Of a DNA stretch of 64,000 nt, positions 9,073 to 17,813 are shown one piece after another. The first letter of the stretch is position 1. Every line of letters begins with the position of its first letter. A program made the position numbers and the translations under genes. The notes below the pieces were generated by a model. It was not told the DNA's origin. It ran no database searches and saw only the letters and a list, made by a program, of their open reading frames with translations. Source of the stretch: CAZOOR01 sp964581505 (GTDB taxonomy: Bacteria; Bacteroidota; Ignavibacteria; Kapaibacteriales; UBA2268); NCBI GenBank assembly GCA_964581505.1, contig CAZOOR010000005.1, positions 14,384-78,383 on the forward strand, in the 5' to 3' direction.

Positions 9073-11319
9073 ATGGCTGAAAAGAAAGAAACAATGTTTA
9101 TAAAAATGCTTAACCGCACAAAGAAAAGTGCTGGCGTAGCATTTGTAAATACAAGCAATTCGATGAAAATCAAACTTGGTTTGATAGTTCTCTCCGTGAT
9201 GCTTTGCACGCTTTTTTTTATGATAGATTTGGGCAATGAGGAGCGAACCGGACATTTCATTGAAGCCCGTCCCGGCGACAAATGGTCTGAACAGACAGTT
9301 ATTGCGGAATTTTCTTTCCCTGTATATAAAGATAAACGGCAATATGAGAAAGAAGTAAGAGAAGCCAAAGAGAATACTCTATTGGTATTTACGCGTAACA
9401 AAACCGCCGCAAAAAATTTAATTGCCAAACTGGATACTTTCGCCAAAAAAATAATATACTTGGGCAACGATGCCCCCCACTGGCTCAAAGATAATTTTAA
9501 TTATAAAACAATTTCTTTCCTGCTCGGTATGAAACCGGAAGAGAGAAGTACGACAATACGTGAATTGAGTTCAAAGATGAAATCATTCGTTCGTAGCATT
9601 TATAGAAAAAATATTATTGACACTACATTGCAATTTATTAAAAATCGTAACATTTCCGTATATATCCCACCCAACAATGAAGTAATACTAAAAAAAGAAC
9701 TATTAATTGACAAGAATAAGTTAATCAAGCTTGTCAGGCAAAGATTGTTAGCATATTTACCCGAAAAACAAAGAGCATTAGCCGAACAATTAATAATCAG
9801 GAATTACAAAGCCAACTTTGAATATTCCGATGTGTTTACAAAAGAAGCAATAGACTTATCGATAAAGAATGTTGCTAAGCGAGACGGATTTGTTCGGCAA
9901 GGCGAGGTAATAATTTCCAAAGGTGAAATTGTATCCGAAACAGCAAGCAGAAAAATTGTATCATATAATATGTTTAGATATAAATCAAACACGAGCAAAC
10001 TTACTTTCTGGATAATTCTTGGCAATTTCGGTCATTCTTTTATTATCTTTTCGATACTGCTTGTCTATTTGTTTATTATGCGTAAACGCATATACGGTGA
10101 TAATATACAAATGGGTATTCTATGCAGTGTAATGGTATTTATTGCGGCTCTTTCTTGGCTGACAATGCAAATCAAAACACCCCTACCGATAGAATATTTT
10201 ATTTTCCTGCCGGGCTTATCAATGCTCATTGCTATTGTTTTCGATTCACGTACAGCATTTTATACAACCGTAACAATGGCTTTGATGTTAGCAGGTGTAA
10301 GAGGCAATGATTACGACACTGGAATAACAATGATGATTGCCGGTATTCTCGCAGGCTACTCTGTGCGGGATATTCAGAGTAGGACACAATTATTCCGGTC
10401 TATGTTTTTTATTTTTATTGGATTTTCATTTACAATATTAGCCTTTTCCCTCGAAAGAACTTATCAATTCGGTCCGACACTTACCAAACTCTTTGTTGCA
10501 GGATTGAACTCTGCTATAAGCCCTCTTATCACTTTTGGGCTGTTGTTCTTAATTGAAAAAACAACTAATATAACAACCGATTTAAAATTGGAAGAATACA
10601 ATAATTTAAACCACCCGCTTCTGGTGAAGTATAGCGAGAAAGCACCGGGTTCCTACCAGCATTCTTTAGCACTATCCTTAATGGCGGAAAAATGTGCTAC
10701 TGCAATTAGTGCAAACGGATTATTATGCAAGGTAGGTGCATATTTTCACGATATTGGGAAGATGGTGCGTCCGGAGTATTTTGCGGAAAACCAAATCGAT
10801 ATGCCCAATAAGCACGATTCACTATCGCCCAAGAAATCAGCCGAAGCAATTAAAACACATATTACGGAAGGGATAAGATTGGCGAATGAATATCATATAC
10901 CACAGAGGATTACCGATTTTATACCAATGCACCATGGAACTACTTTGATTAAACATTTTTATGCAAAAGCATTGGAAGAAGCCGGAGAGAACAGCGATAT
11001 TAACGAAGATGATTTTCGTTATCCGGGACCTAAACCGAGTTCAAAAGAAACTGCCATTGTGATGATTTGCGATTCGGCAGAAGCGATATCGAGACTAACC
11101 GGAAAAACCACTGACGAAATTGAACAAATAATTGACAGCACTATCCAATCACGTTTCCTTGACGGTCAGTTTGACGAATGTAATATTACACTCAAAGATT
11201 TGCAGGTGGTTAAAGAAACCTGTGTGAAGCATTTACAGGGTTCGTCTCACCAGCGTGTAGCATATAAGGAAATTCCAAAGAAAAACAAAGATGATGGAAA
11301 AGAGCAAATCAAAGACTAA
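9073..11319 (+). CDS. PgpH-like 7TM-HD phosphodiesterase
   Basis: 748 residues with the layout of Listeria PgpH / Bacillus YqfF: a first membrane helix (about residues 33-52), a long extracytoplasmic 7TMR-HDED domain (60-300), a seven-helix membrane block (315-500) and a cytoplasmic HD domain with SYQHSLALSLMAEKCA, YFHDIGKM and MHHGTT. In characterised homologs this hydrolyses cyclic di-AMP. No diadenylate cyclase is visible in the window. It overlaps the next gene, the Xer recombinase, by 29 bases, so the two are likely co-transcribed. Confidence 0.9.
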   Translation: MAEKKETMFIKMLNRTKKSAGVAFVNTSNSMKIKLGLIVLSVMLCTLFFMIDLGNEERTGHFIEARPGDKWSEQTVIAEFSFPVYKDKRQYEKEVREAKENTLLVFTRNKTAAKNLIAKLDTFAKKIIYLGNDAPHWLKDNFNYKTISFLLGMKPEERSTTIRELSSKMKSFVRSIYRKNIIDTTLQFIKNRNISVYIPPNNEVILKKELLIDKNKLIKLVRQRLLAYLPEKQRALAEQLIIRNYKANFEYSDVFTKEAIDLSIKNVAKRDGFVRQGEVIISKGEIVSETASRKIVSYNMFRYKSNTSKLTFWIILGNFGHSFIIFSILLVYLFIMRKRIYGDNIQMGILCSVMVFIAALSWLTMQIKTPLPIEYFIFLPGLSMLIAIVFDSRTAFYTTVTMALMLAGVRGNDYDTGITMMIAGILAGYSVRDIQSRTQLFRSMFFIFIGFSFTILAFSLERTYQFGPTLTKLFVAGLNSAISPLITFGLLFLIEKTTNITTDLKLEEYNNLNHPLLVKYSEKAPGSYQHSLALSLMAEKCATAISANGLLCKVGAYFHDIGKMVRPEYFAENQIDMPNKHDSLSPKKSAEAIKTHITEGIRLANEYHIPQRITDFIPMHHGTTLIKHFYAKALEEAGENSDINEDDFRYPGPKPSSKETAIVMICDSAEAISRLTGKTTDEIEQIIDSTIQSRFLDGQFDECNITLKDLQVVKETCVKHLQGSSHQRVAYKEIPKKNKDDGKEQIKD

Positions 11320-12229
11320 TTCGCAAATCGGTAATACATTACAAAATGAATTAAAGAAATTCATTTATTTTATCTCCTTGGAAAAAGGACTTGCTCAAAA
11401 TACCAAGAGTGCTTATGAACACGATTTAAAAGTATATGCCTCTTTTTTAGCAGGCTATAATTTAGAGTCTTTTACTCAAGTAGAGATTTCAAACATCAGC
11501 GAATTTCTAATGGAACTTAGCGAATTGGGACTAAGCTCCACAACCCGAAAACGCTATATTGCGTCAATACGCGGTCTGCACAAATATTTATTTGCTATGG
11601 GCTTTGCCGATACCGATATTACCGAAAAAATCGAACTGCCAAAGGCAAAGCAACACTTACCCGACACACTATCAATCGAACAAGTGAATAAGATTTTAGA
11701 ACAACCCGACATCAGCAAAAAAAACGAACTGCGAGACAAAGCAATGCTGGAACTTTTGTATGCCTGCGGTTTGCGAGTCTCCGAGTTGATTAATATTAAA
11801 AAAAGAGATTTGATTTTTGATACCAGTATAATACGAGTTTTCGGCAAAGGCTCAAAAGAAAGGCTTATCCCTATCGGTCAATCAGCTATTAAATGGATTA
11901 ATGAATACATTATTAAATCACGCCCATTTCTGATTAAATCAAAAGAAACCGATGATATACTTTTCCTGAATGTACGAGGCACAAAATTATCAAGAATGGG
12001 TATTTGGAAAATAGTTGATAAATACGTAAAACTTGCAGGCATTGAATTGAATATACATCCGCATACATTCCGCCATTCATTTGCGACCCACCTCTTGGAG
12101 GGTGGTGCCGATTTGCGTGCAGTGCAAGAAATGCTTGGACATTCCGATATATCCACAACACAGATTTACACTCATATTGACAGAGACTTCATCAAAGAAG
12201 TACATCGCACATTCCACCCGCGAGCCTAA
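11291..12229 (+). CDS. xerD: XerC/XerD-type tyrosine recombinase
   Basis: 312 residues with the SAM-like N-terminal domain (YFISLEKGLAQNT, SAYEHDL) and the catalytic domain containing every expected residue: Arg in ACGLRVSEL, Lys in GKGSKERLIP, HxxR in HTFRHSF, His in LGHSD and the Tyr nucleophile in QIYTHI. Size and sequence fit the housekeeping Xer enzyme that resolves chromosome dimers at dif rather than a phage integrase; no attachment sites or phage genes are nearby. Translation is probably coupled to the preceding gene. The XerC versus XerD choice is not secure. Confidence 0.88.
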   Translation: MMEKSKSKTNSQIGNTLQNELKKFIYFISLEKGLAQNTKSAYEHDLKVYASFLAGYNLESFTQVEISNISEFLMELSELGLSSTTRKRYIASIRGLHKYLFAMGFADTDITEKIELPKAKQHLPDTLSIEQVNKILEQPDISKKNELRDKAMLELLYACGLRVSELINIKKRDLIFDTSIIRVFGKGSKERLIPIGQSAIKWINEYIIKSRPFLIKSKETDDILFLNVRGTKLSRMGIWKIVDKYVKLAGIELNIHPHTFRHSFATHLLEGGADLRAVQEMLGHSDISTTQIYTHIDRDFIKEVHRTFHPRA

Positions 12230-13593
12230 ACGGATTTCGGACTAATAATTTTATTTTTGATACTACTCAAACTAAATCCTTCGTTACTAACACGCAACAT
12301 AATAATAATTCCAACAAACAGGATAATGAAATTACCCAACCACATACTCAGGAAAGGCGACAGAAATCCCCTATCAGCGAGTTTCTCACCCCCAATAAAA
12401 GAAATCCAATAAACAATATAAAAAATAATAGATATACCGGCGCTGATACCGAAATTACCTCGTTTTGTCATAATCCCAAGCGGACAGCCCACAATGACAA
12501 ATAAAATACAACCGAATGGAATAGAATACTTTTTATAAATTTCAACCATATATTGGTCTGCGCGTTTAGAAAAATCATTAATCTGATTAATATCCGAAAC
12601 AATATTTGCTTTCAAATAATTAATCCGTTCCTCAGCCGCACGCAAAGCCTTAGTCCAAGTAGGTTTTTCGTTTTCGGAATTATTCTCCGAAACAGTCTCA
12701 CCGGAACGAATGCCCGCAAGGAACTCATAGTGCTTATGTAGTCTGCTATTAACACGCATAGCGGCGGAATCCGAATTAGCTTGCGACTGCTCTGCAATGC
12801 TTGCCATCTCTGCAATTTTCATCTCTCTATCACCGCGGGAAATCATATCTTCATTTGTTCGAGTAAAAGCAAAGCCGGTTGCCGGAACAACAATTTGATA
12901 TTGAGCAAAATTAATTTTTCGATAGTTTTTCACTTTGTTTGGAAGCAATTGGTGTATTTCACCATGCCTAAGGAAAATAATAAAATTCGAGAAATTTGAA
13001 GAAAATTCAATAGTACCGGAATCTGCCGAAACAAGATTAACGCGATAACCGCGCGTATTATCATAGATAGTAACACCCTTCATAAGACCGGAAGCAGAAT
13101 CAAGAGAACGGGCAAGAATAGTATATCCGTCCAAATCTGTAGAGAACTGTCCGGATTCAAGTGTAAACGTAGGTTTCTGTCTCGTAACATCATTCAGCAG
13201 AACCTTTGCCATGTGATTGCTCTCGGGTAAAATATTATCATTGAACCAAAATAAAAATACACCTGCCAAAATACCGATAGCAACCATAGGATACATCAAT
13301 TTCATCAGGCTCAATCCACCAGATTTCATAACGGTTATTTCCTGATTAGCAGACAAATTACCGAATGCCATCAATGTACCGAATAATATTCCAATCGGCA
13401 TTGCAAATACAAACATCCACGCAAGATTATAACCGAGTAATTGCAATATGACCCAGTAGCTAATCCCTTTGCCTAAAAATTTCGGAAGCTGATTAACAAT
13501 AAATTGAAAGAAAAACAAGAAGATAACGGTTATCGCACCAAAAATAAATGGTGGTATGATTGACCGCAATATATATCTATGAATTAAACTCAA
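12226..13593 (-). CDS. LptF/LptG family permease
   Basis: 455 residues of the YjgP/YjgQ family, the membrane subunits of the LPS export ABC transporter. The N-terminus (LIHRYILRSIIPPFIFGAIT) and three following helices, a periplasmic jellyroll-like middle, and three C-terminal helices (SIPFGCILFVIVGCPLGIM) match. Between jellyroll and last helices is a charged helical stretch (EMKIAEMASIAEQSQA). Convergent with xerD, the two stops overlapping. Only one of the usual two paralogs is in the window. Confidence 0.87.
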   Translation of the reverse strand: MSLIHRYILRSIIPPFIFGAITVIFLFFFQFIVNQLPKFLGKGISYWVILQLLGYNLAWMFVFAMPIGILFGTLMAFGNLSANQEITVMKSGGLSLMKLMYPMVAIGILAGVFLFWFNDNILPESNHMAKVLLNDVTRQKPTFTLESGQFSTDLDGYTILARSLDSASGLMKGVTIYDNTRGYRVNLVSADSGTIEFSSNFSNFIIFLRHGEIHQLLPNKVKNYRKINFAQYQIVVPATGFAFTRTNEDMISRGDREMKIAEMASIAEQSQANSDSAAMRVNSRLHKHYEFLAGIRSGETVSENNSENEKPTWTKALRAAEERINYLKANIVSDINQINDFSKRADQYMVEIYKKYSIPFGCILFVIVGCPLGIMTKRGNFGISAGISIIFYIVYWISFIGGEKLADRGFLSPFLSMWLGNFIILFVGIIIMLRVSNEGFSLSSIKNKIISPKSV

Positions 13594-13763
13594 TTATTTT
13601 CCTATTAAATTCTTTTCAATTTTTTTTTCCAAATGAACAAAAAATATCTTAAATTATAAACGTATTAAACATAATTAATTATTAATTATTATTAAAAAAG
13701 AACAATTTAAACGATAACTAACAGATAATAAACAATTTTGTATTATTAATTAAAGAATTTATT

Positions 13764-14588
13764 ATGAAAATTATAACTATATTGAGAAAAAACATACTTT
13801 TTCTATACCTGATTGGCACTTTGGGCTTTCTTGTATCCTGCTCAGATGACGGTGGATTAAACGTCTATTCTGTACAGGACGACAAAAAACTCGGGAAGCA
13901 ACTTGATGACCAGATAAAATCAAACCCTGACGAATACAGATTATATTATCGAAATCCTGCGGCTAACTATATACAGGAAATTGTCAATACCATTATTCAA
14001 TCCCCGAAAATAAAGTATAGAACTATATTTGAGTATAAAGCACAAATAATATATAACGATTCTGTTATTAATGCATTCTGTACACCCGGCGGGTACGTAT
14101 ATGTATATACCGGGCTAATGAAATTCCTCGAAAACGAAGCAACACTTGCCGGTGTACTTGGGCATGAAGTCGCCCACGCTGAACGCCGCCATGCAACAAA
14201 GAGAATGACAAAAGCTTATGGTCTTTCAGTAATATTGGGAGCAGTACTCGGTAAAAACCCTTCATCAATTGAACAAATCGGTGCTAATTTATTCAATGGC
14301 TTATACCTAATGTATAATAGTCGCGAAGACGAATACGAAGCAGATGAGTATTCATTCAAATATTTGCAAAGCACCAAGTGGTATCCGGGAGCAATTCAGT
14401 TCTTCTTCGATAAAATTAAGAAGAATGAACAGAGCAATTTCCTTGCACTTCTGCTAAGGTCTCACCCCTACTCGCAGAACAGATGGGATAAGATTGAAGA
14501 GATGCTGAAAGATAATAATATTCCGGCACCGACCGAAAGCAATTTATTTAGCAAAGATTATCAAGAAATTATTAAGACATTGCCCTAA
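13764..14588 (+). CDS. M48 family metalloprotease, lipoprotein
   Basis: 274 residues. A signal peptide ends in the lipobox LVSC, so the protein is probably anchored in a membrane facing the periplasm. The zincin motif GHEVAHAERRH supplies two zinc His and the catalytic Glu; EYEADEYS supplies the third ligand. The domain matches BepA/LoiP-like M48 proteases that act in outer-membrane quality control. The BepA TPR half is missing. pyrF starts 3 bases after its stop, which suggests co-transcription. The AT-rich 170-base divergent region upstream probably holds promoters for it and for lptF/G. Confidence 0.88.
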   Translation: MKIITILRKNILFLYLIGTLGFLVSCSDDGGLNVYSVQDDKKLGKQLDDQIKSNPDEYRLYYRNPAANYIQEIVNTIIQSPKIKYRTIFEYKAQIIYNDSVINAFCTPGGYVYVYTGLMKFLENEATLAGVLGHEVAHAERRHATKRMTKAYGLSVILGAVLGKNPSSIEQIGANLFNGLYLMYNSREDEYEADEYSFKYLQSTKWYPGAIQFFFDKIKKNEQSNFLALLLRSHPYSQNRWDKIEEMLKDNNIPAPTESNLFSKDYQEIIKTLP

Positions 14589-14591
14589 TAT

Positions 14592-15383
14592 ATGAATTCA
14601 TTTGAAAAATTATCAAACTCGGTTGAGCGAAGCAAATCTCTGCTATGCGTTGGTCTTGACACAAGTATAGCCAAACTGCCCGCAGGGATTGAAAAGAATG
14701 TTGAGGGATTACTGTTTTTCAATAGACAAATCGTTGAAGCAACTGCTGAATATACGGCGGCATATAAATTAAATTTTGCTTTCTACGAGCAATATGGTTC
14801 GGACGGATTTGATATTCTGAAGAAAACAATAGAAGCAATTCCGCAAGATAAATTTGTAATTGCTGATGCTAAGCGTGGCGATATAGGTAATACATCTAAG
14901 GCTTATGCGGAATCTGCTTTTGATTTTTTCAAAGCCGATGCAATAACCGTCAGCCCATATATGGGTAGTGATTCGCTTAAACCGTTTTTGGAATATGATA
15001 ATAAAATGATTTTTATATTAGCGCTCACTTCAAATCCCGGCTCGGCGGATTTTCAAAGATTGGAATACGGCGGAACTCCACTTTATCAGCAGGTAATCAA
15101 AACAACGGCAACTTACGGTAATAATCAAAACACCGGCTACGTGGTAGGTGCAACACATCCGGCGGAATTAAGTCTAATTCGCAAAATTATTCCAAAACAT
15201 TTTTTACTTATTCCGGGGGTTGGCACTCAGGGTGGCGATGCCAAAGCGATATTAAAGGCAAACAATAACAGTCCTGTAATAATCAATGTTTCGCGAGATA
15301 TTATTTACAGCTCCGGCTCAGTGGATTTCGCAGAGTCGGCGGCGGTACGAGCAGAATATTATCAGAAATTATTAGGAAAATAA
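14592..15383 (+). CDS. pyrF: Orotidine 5'-phosphate decarboxylase (type 2)
   Basis: 263 residues. Converts OMP to UMP in de novo pyrimidine synthesis. The catalytic signature ADAKRGDIGNTSKAYA has the conserved D-x-K-R-x-D, and the phosphate-binding parts VVGATHP and IPGVGTQGGD follow. Length and the fragment TVSPYMGSDSLKPF are typical of the longer type 2 enzyme common in Bacteroidota and Actinobacteria. It sits between the M48 gene (3-base gap) and a DUF2851 gene (1-base gap). Confidence 0.96.
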   Translation: MNSFEKLSNSVERSKSLLCVGLDTSIAKLPAGIEKNVEGLLFFNRQIVEATAEYTAAYKLNFAFYEQYGSDGFDILKKTIEAIPQDKFVIADAKRGDIGNTSKAYAESAFDFFKADAITVSPYMGSDSLKPFLEYDNKMIFILALTSNPGSADFQRLEYGGTPLYQQVIKTTATYGNNQNTGYVVGATHPAELSLIRKIIPKHFLLIPGVGTQGGDAKAILKANNNSPVIINVSRDIIYSSGSVDFAESAAVRAEYYQKLLGK

Positions 15384-15384
15384 A

Positions 15385-16401
15385 ATGCTGGCAACGGATT
15401 TTTCACATATACCCGAAACGGAATTACAGAAATATGTTCACAGACTTATTTCCGACCCATCGGTTATTAGAAAGACTTCATCTAACAAACGTTTGCAAAT
15501 ACTATCACCGGGCGAATTCAATGTTCACTCCGGTCCGGATTTCCTTGATTCGGCTATTCTGATTGAGGGGCTTGTGAATGTCGGTGATTTTGAATTTCAT
15601 AGAAATGCTTCCGAATGGTATAAGCACAATCATAACGAAAATCCGGAATTTAATAATGTCATTCTTCACATTGTACTTAACAATGACAAGAGCATTGAAG
15701 GTGCCGCAATGGAAACGCTTGAAATTGATAAAAATGAACTATTGGAAGTGATGCAAAAACCCGAGAGTGGCAGGCTAAAACCTGATGACTTTACTATGGA
15801 GGATTTGCAACATTTTGCACTAATTCGTCTTTTACGTAAATCGGCGGAAATTCAGAAGGAATTGAACGCAAAGGGCATTAAGGATACTCTCCATACTTCT
15901 GTAGGAAATTATATTGCTAAGTACAATAGCAAACGCAAACGTCCGGTTTATACCGAGCAAAATTTCGTTCAGATATTGGACAATTTGGGGCATTCTGCGA
16001 TAAATTCTTTCCTGAAAGATATTGAGGAATCAAGACCATTATCTATTCCCGATTCTATGTTGCAATTAATGAAAACAAAAATTGCAGGTGAAGGGGCGCA
16101 TCTAAGACGTGAAATATTGCTAAATTGCGTCCTCCCTATTGCTTTATGCCTTGCTTCCGATGAATCTCGTATCAATCTTTTTCTTTGGTACTGGTCCACA
16201 CCGGCATTGCACAGTTACGGAGTACTAACAAGGAAATTTAAAAATATGCCTCAAAACTTCCTCTGGGAACAGCAAGGAATGCTGGAATATTTGAAAGAAT
16301 ACGGACGCCGTCCAAATATCGTGCGTGATGCTGTTCAGAATTACGGCTTTGCGGAAATTTTATCTTTCTATCGTTTGGGCAGGGCGCCATTCAGGCATTA
16401 A
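15385..16401 (+). CDS. DUF2851 family protein
   Basis: 338 residues of a family found mostly in Bacteroidota, Chlorobiota and relatives. The recognisable core is FNVHSGPDFLDSAILIEG followed by GDFEFHRNASEW, then NNVILHIV, a set of charged and His residues that looks nuclease-like, although no activity is known to me. The C-terminal half is helical. It starts one base after pyrF, so it is translated from the same message. Confidence 0.85.
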   Translation: MLATDFSHIPETELQKYVHRLISDPSVIRKTSSNKRLQILSPGEFNVHSGPDFLDSAILIEGLVNVGDFEFHRNASEWYKHNHNENPEFNNVILHIVLNNDKSIEGAAMETLEIDKNELLEVMQKPESGRLKPDDFTMEDLQHFALIRLLRKSAEIQKELNAKGIKDTLHTSVGNYIAKYNSKRKRPVYTEQNFVQILDNLGHSAINSFLKDIEESRPLSIPDSMLQLMKTKIAGEGAHLRREILLNCVLPIALCLASDESRINLFLWYWSTPALHSYGVLTRKFKNMPQNFLWEQQGMLEYLKEYGRRPNIVRDAVQNYGFAEILSFYRLGRAPFRH

Positions 16402-16437
16402 TGGAATTATTGACAAATTAATAATGCAAATCAAAAT

Positions 16438-16857
16438 ATGATAAAAGTTAATATTTTCAATGATACGGCTCGGAAAAGGCTACCCCGTAAATGTATAACG
16501 GAAGTTACCGAAAACGTATTGCATTCCAATAAAATAGTTGATGCCGCTCTTAATATCATCTATGTTGATGATGATACAATTCTTGATATTAACTCGAAAT
16601 TTTTAAAACATAATTTTGTTACTGACGTTATCACATTTGATTTGGAAGCCAAAGATAAACTTTTGGCTGAAATTTATATTTCAGTGGATACGGCAGAACG
16701 TCAAGCAAAGGATTATAGCGTTAGTTTGAAAAGTGAATTGAAGAGATTGGCAATACACGGAGCTTTGCATTTAGTTGGATATAACGATGGTACTGCGGAC
16801 GAGAAAGTCGAAATGACAAAAATGGAAAACAAATTCCTCGGATTTGATAATGTATGA
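16438..16857 (+). CDS. ybeY: Endoribonuclease / rRNA maturation factor YbeY
   Basis: 139 residues. Zinc-dependent RNase involved in 16S rRNA 3'-end processing. The motif is HGALHLVGYND: two His ligands are present, while the third, His in most bacteria (GYDH), is Asp. As I recall, the Bacteroidota form has Asp here too, so this is probably lineage-typical rather than damage. FVTDVITFDLE marks the N-terminal core. Its last 8 bases overlap the smg start. Confidence 0.93.
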   Translation: MIKVNIFNDTARKRLPRKCITEVTENVLHSNKIVDAALNIIYVDDDTILDINSKFLKHNFVTDVITFDLEAKDKLLAEIYISVDTAERQAKDYSVSLKSELKRLAIHGALHLVGYNDGTADEKVEMTKMENKFLGFDNV

Positions 16858-17305
16858 AAGAATAATTGAAATAATTGTGTTGGTACTCGCAAAATTGACA
16901 CAAAACAATGAGCTAAACGATATTAATATTGATGAGCTTACCTCACGCGGCTATACTCAGGAGGAGATAACAACTGCTTTCAGCTGGTTACTCGAACAGT
17001 TGGAAAATTCGACTGATTTCATTAATGATTTCAAGCCAAACAAAGATGAAGCATATAGAATATTAAGCGAAAACGAAGAGGATTTGTTTACAAAGGAAGC
17101 GTGGGGCGAAATTATCAATCTCAGGAATCTCGGGCTGTTAAATAATAAAAGTATTGAATCGCTGATTGATTGGGCTACCGTTATGGGTATTGACCGTATG
17201 ACAACCGAACAACTCAAAGATTATCTGGCATTCAATATATTTAAATTGCAGAGCGACAAGAGTTCTAACAATTTTATATTTATGGGCAACCAATCGGTCA
17301 ATTAG
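16850..17305 (+). CDS. smg: Smg / DUF494 family protein
   Basis: About 151 residues. Although divergent, the pattern RGYTQEEITTAFSWLLEQLE, then YRILSENEEDLFTKEAWGEI, then the C-terminal MTTEQLKDYLAFNIF aligns with E. coli Smg in order and spacing. Molecular function is unknown. The ATG at 16850 is preferred to a TTG two codons earlier. It overlaps ybeY by 8 bases, and tRNA-Arg begins 5 bases after its stop. Confidence 0.72.
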   Translation: MYERIIEIIVLVLAKLTQNNELNDINIDELTSRGYTQEEITTAFSWLLEQLENSTDFINDFKPNKDEAYRILSENEEDLFTKEAWGEIINLRNLGLLNNKSIESLIDWATVMGIDRMTTEQLKDYLAFNIFKLQSDKSSNNFIFMGNQSVN

Positions 17306-17310
17306 AATAT

Positions 17311-17384
17311 GCTCCCGTAGCTCAGTAGGATAGAGCATCGGTTTCCTAAACCGGGTGTCACAGGTTCGAATCCTGTCGGGAGCG
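17311..17384 (+). tRNA. tRNA-Arg (anticodon CCT)
   Basis: Full cloverleaf: acceptor GCTCCCG/CGGGAGC, D stem GCTC/GAGC, anticodon stem TCGGT/ACCGG enclosing loop TTCCTAA (anticodon CCT, reads AGG), T stem ACAGG/CCTGT with loop TTCGAAT. Discriminator base G at 17384; the CCA end is not encoded. Confidence 0.96.
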
Positions 17385-17571
17385 CTCTCTATGCTACTCT
17401 ATTAAACATCTTCATATTTTCTACAAAAATATATTCATCAAAATTGCTTTTTATAAATATTTTTTAAGTTGTATATGCGTAGAAATTATTTAAGCAATAT
17501 GCAATAATCCTGTGTTAATTTGCATAACAGAACAATTAGCATTTATTACAGAAAAATAAAGGAATGAAACA

Positions 17572-17739
17572 ATGAAAAAAAGAATTTTTGATTTGTTATT
17601 TATTGTAGTATCAGCAATAATCTTGATTGTATTAATAGAATATAATCTTATAGAAAATAATATAGGTTTCGCATTAATCCCGATTTTAATCGCTTACCAA
17701 TTAGGGCAATATTCCGAAAGAAAATTTAGGAATAAATAA
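17572..17739 (+). CDS. Small membrane protein, 55 residues
   Basis: A short gene read directly from the sequence: ATG at 17572, TAA at 17737-17739. AAAGGA lies 7-10 bases before the ATG, one of the clearer ribosome sites in the window. The product starts MKKRIFDLL, has a hydrophobic helix (FIVVSAIILIVLI), a short polar turn (EYNLIENN), a second hydrophobic segment (IGFALIPILIAYQLG) and a basic tail (ERKFRNK), so it is probably a two-helix inner-membrane protein. No homolog is recognised. A strong terminator follows. Confidence 0.6.
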   Translation: MKKRIFDLLFIVVSAIILIVLIEYNLIENNIGFALIPILIAYQLGQYSERKFRNK

Positions 17740-17774
17740 AACACCTGTGAAATAATACCTATATTTTCAATAGT

Positions 17775-17807
17775 AAAGAGAGACGCCCCAAACGGGCGTC
17801 TCTCTTT
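17775..17807. terminator. Strong bidirectional terminator
   Basis: Perfect 14-bp stem, 17775-17788 against 17794-17807, loop CAAAC, A-rich on one side and T-rich on the other. It separates the small membrane protein (plus) from sulP (minus), which converge here, and should stop both. Confidence 0.9.
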
Positions 17808-17813
17808 ATTTAT

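Noticed and set aside
11291..12229. Xer recombinase as a phage or island integrase
   Set aside because: Size, motifs and translational overlap with a housekeeping gene fit chromosomal Xer; no flanking attachment repeats or phage genes.
16740..16800. Loss of the third zinc His in YbeY
   Set aside because: Asp at this position is, as I recall, usual in Bacteroidota-type YbeY, so it is not a defect.
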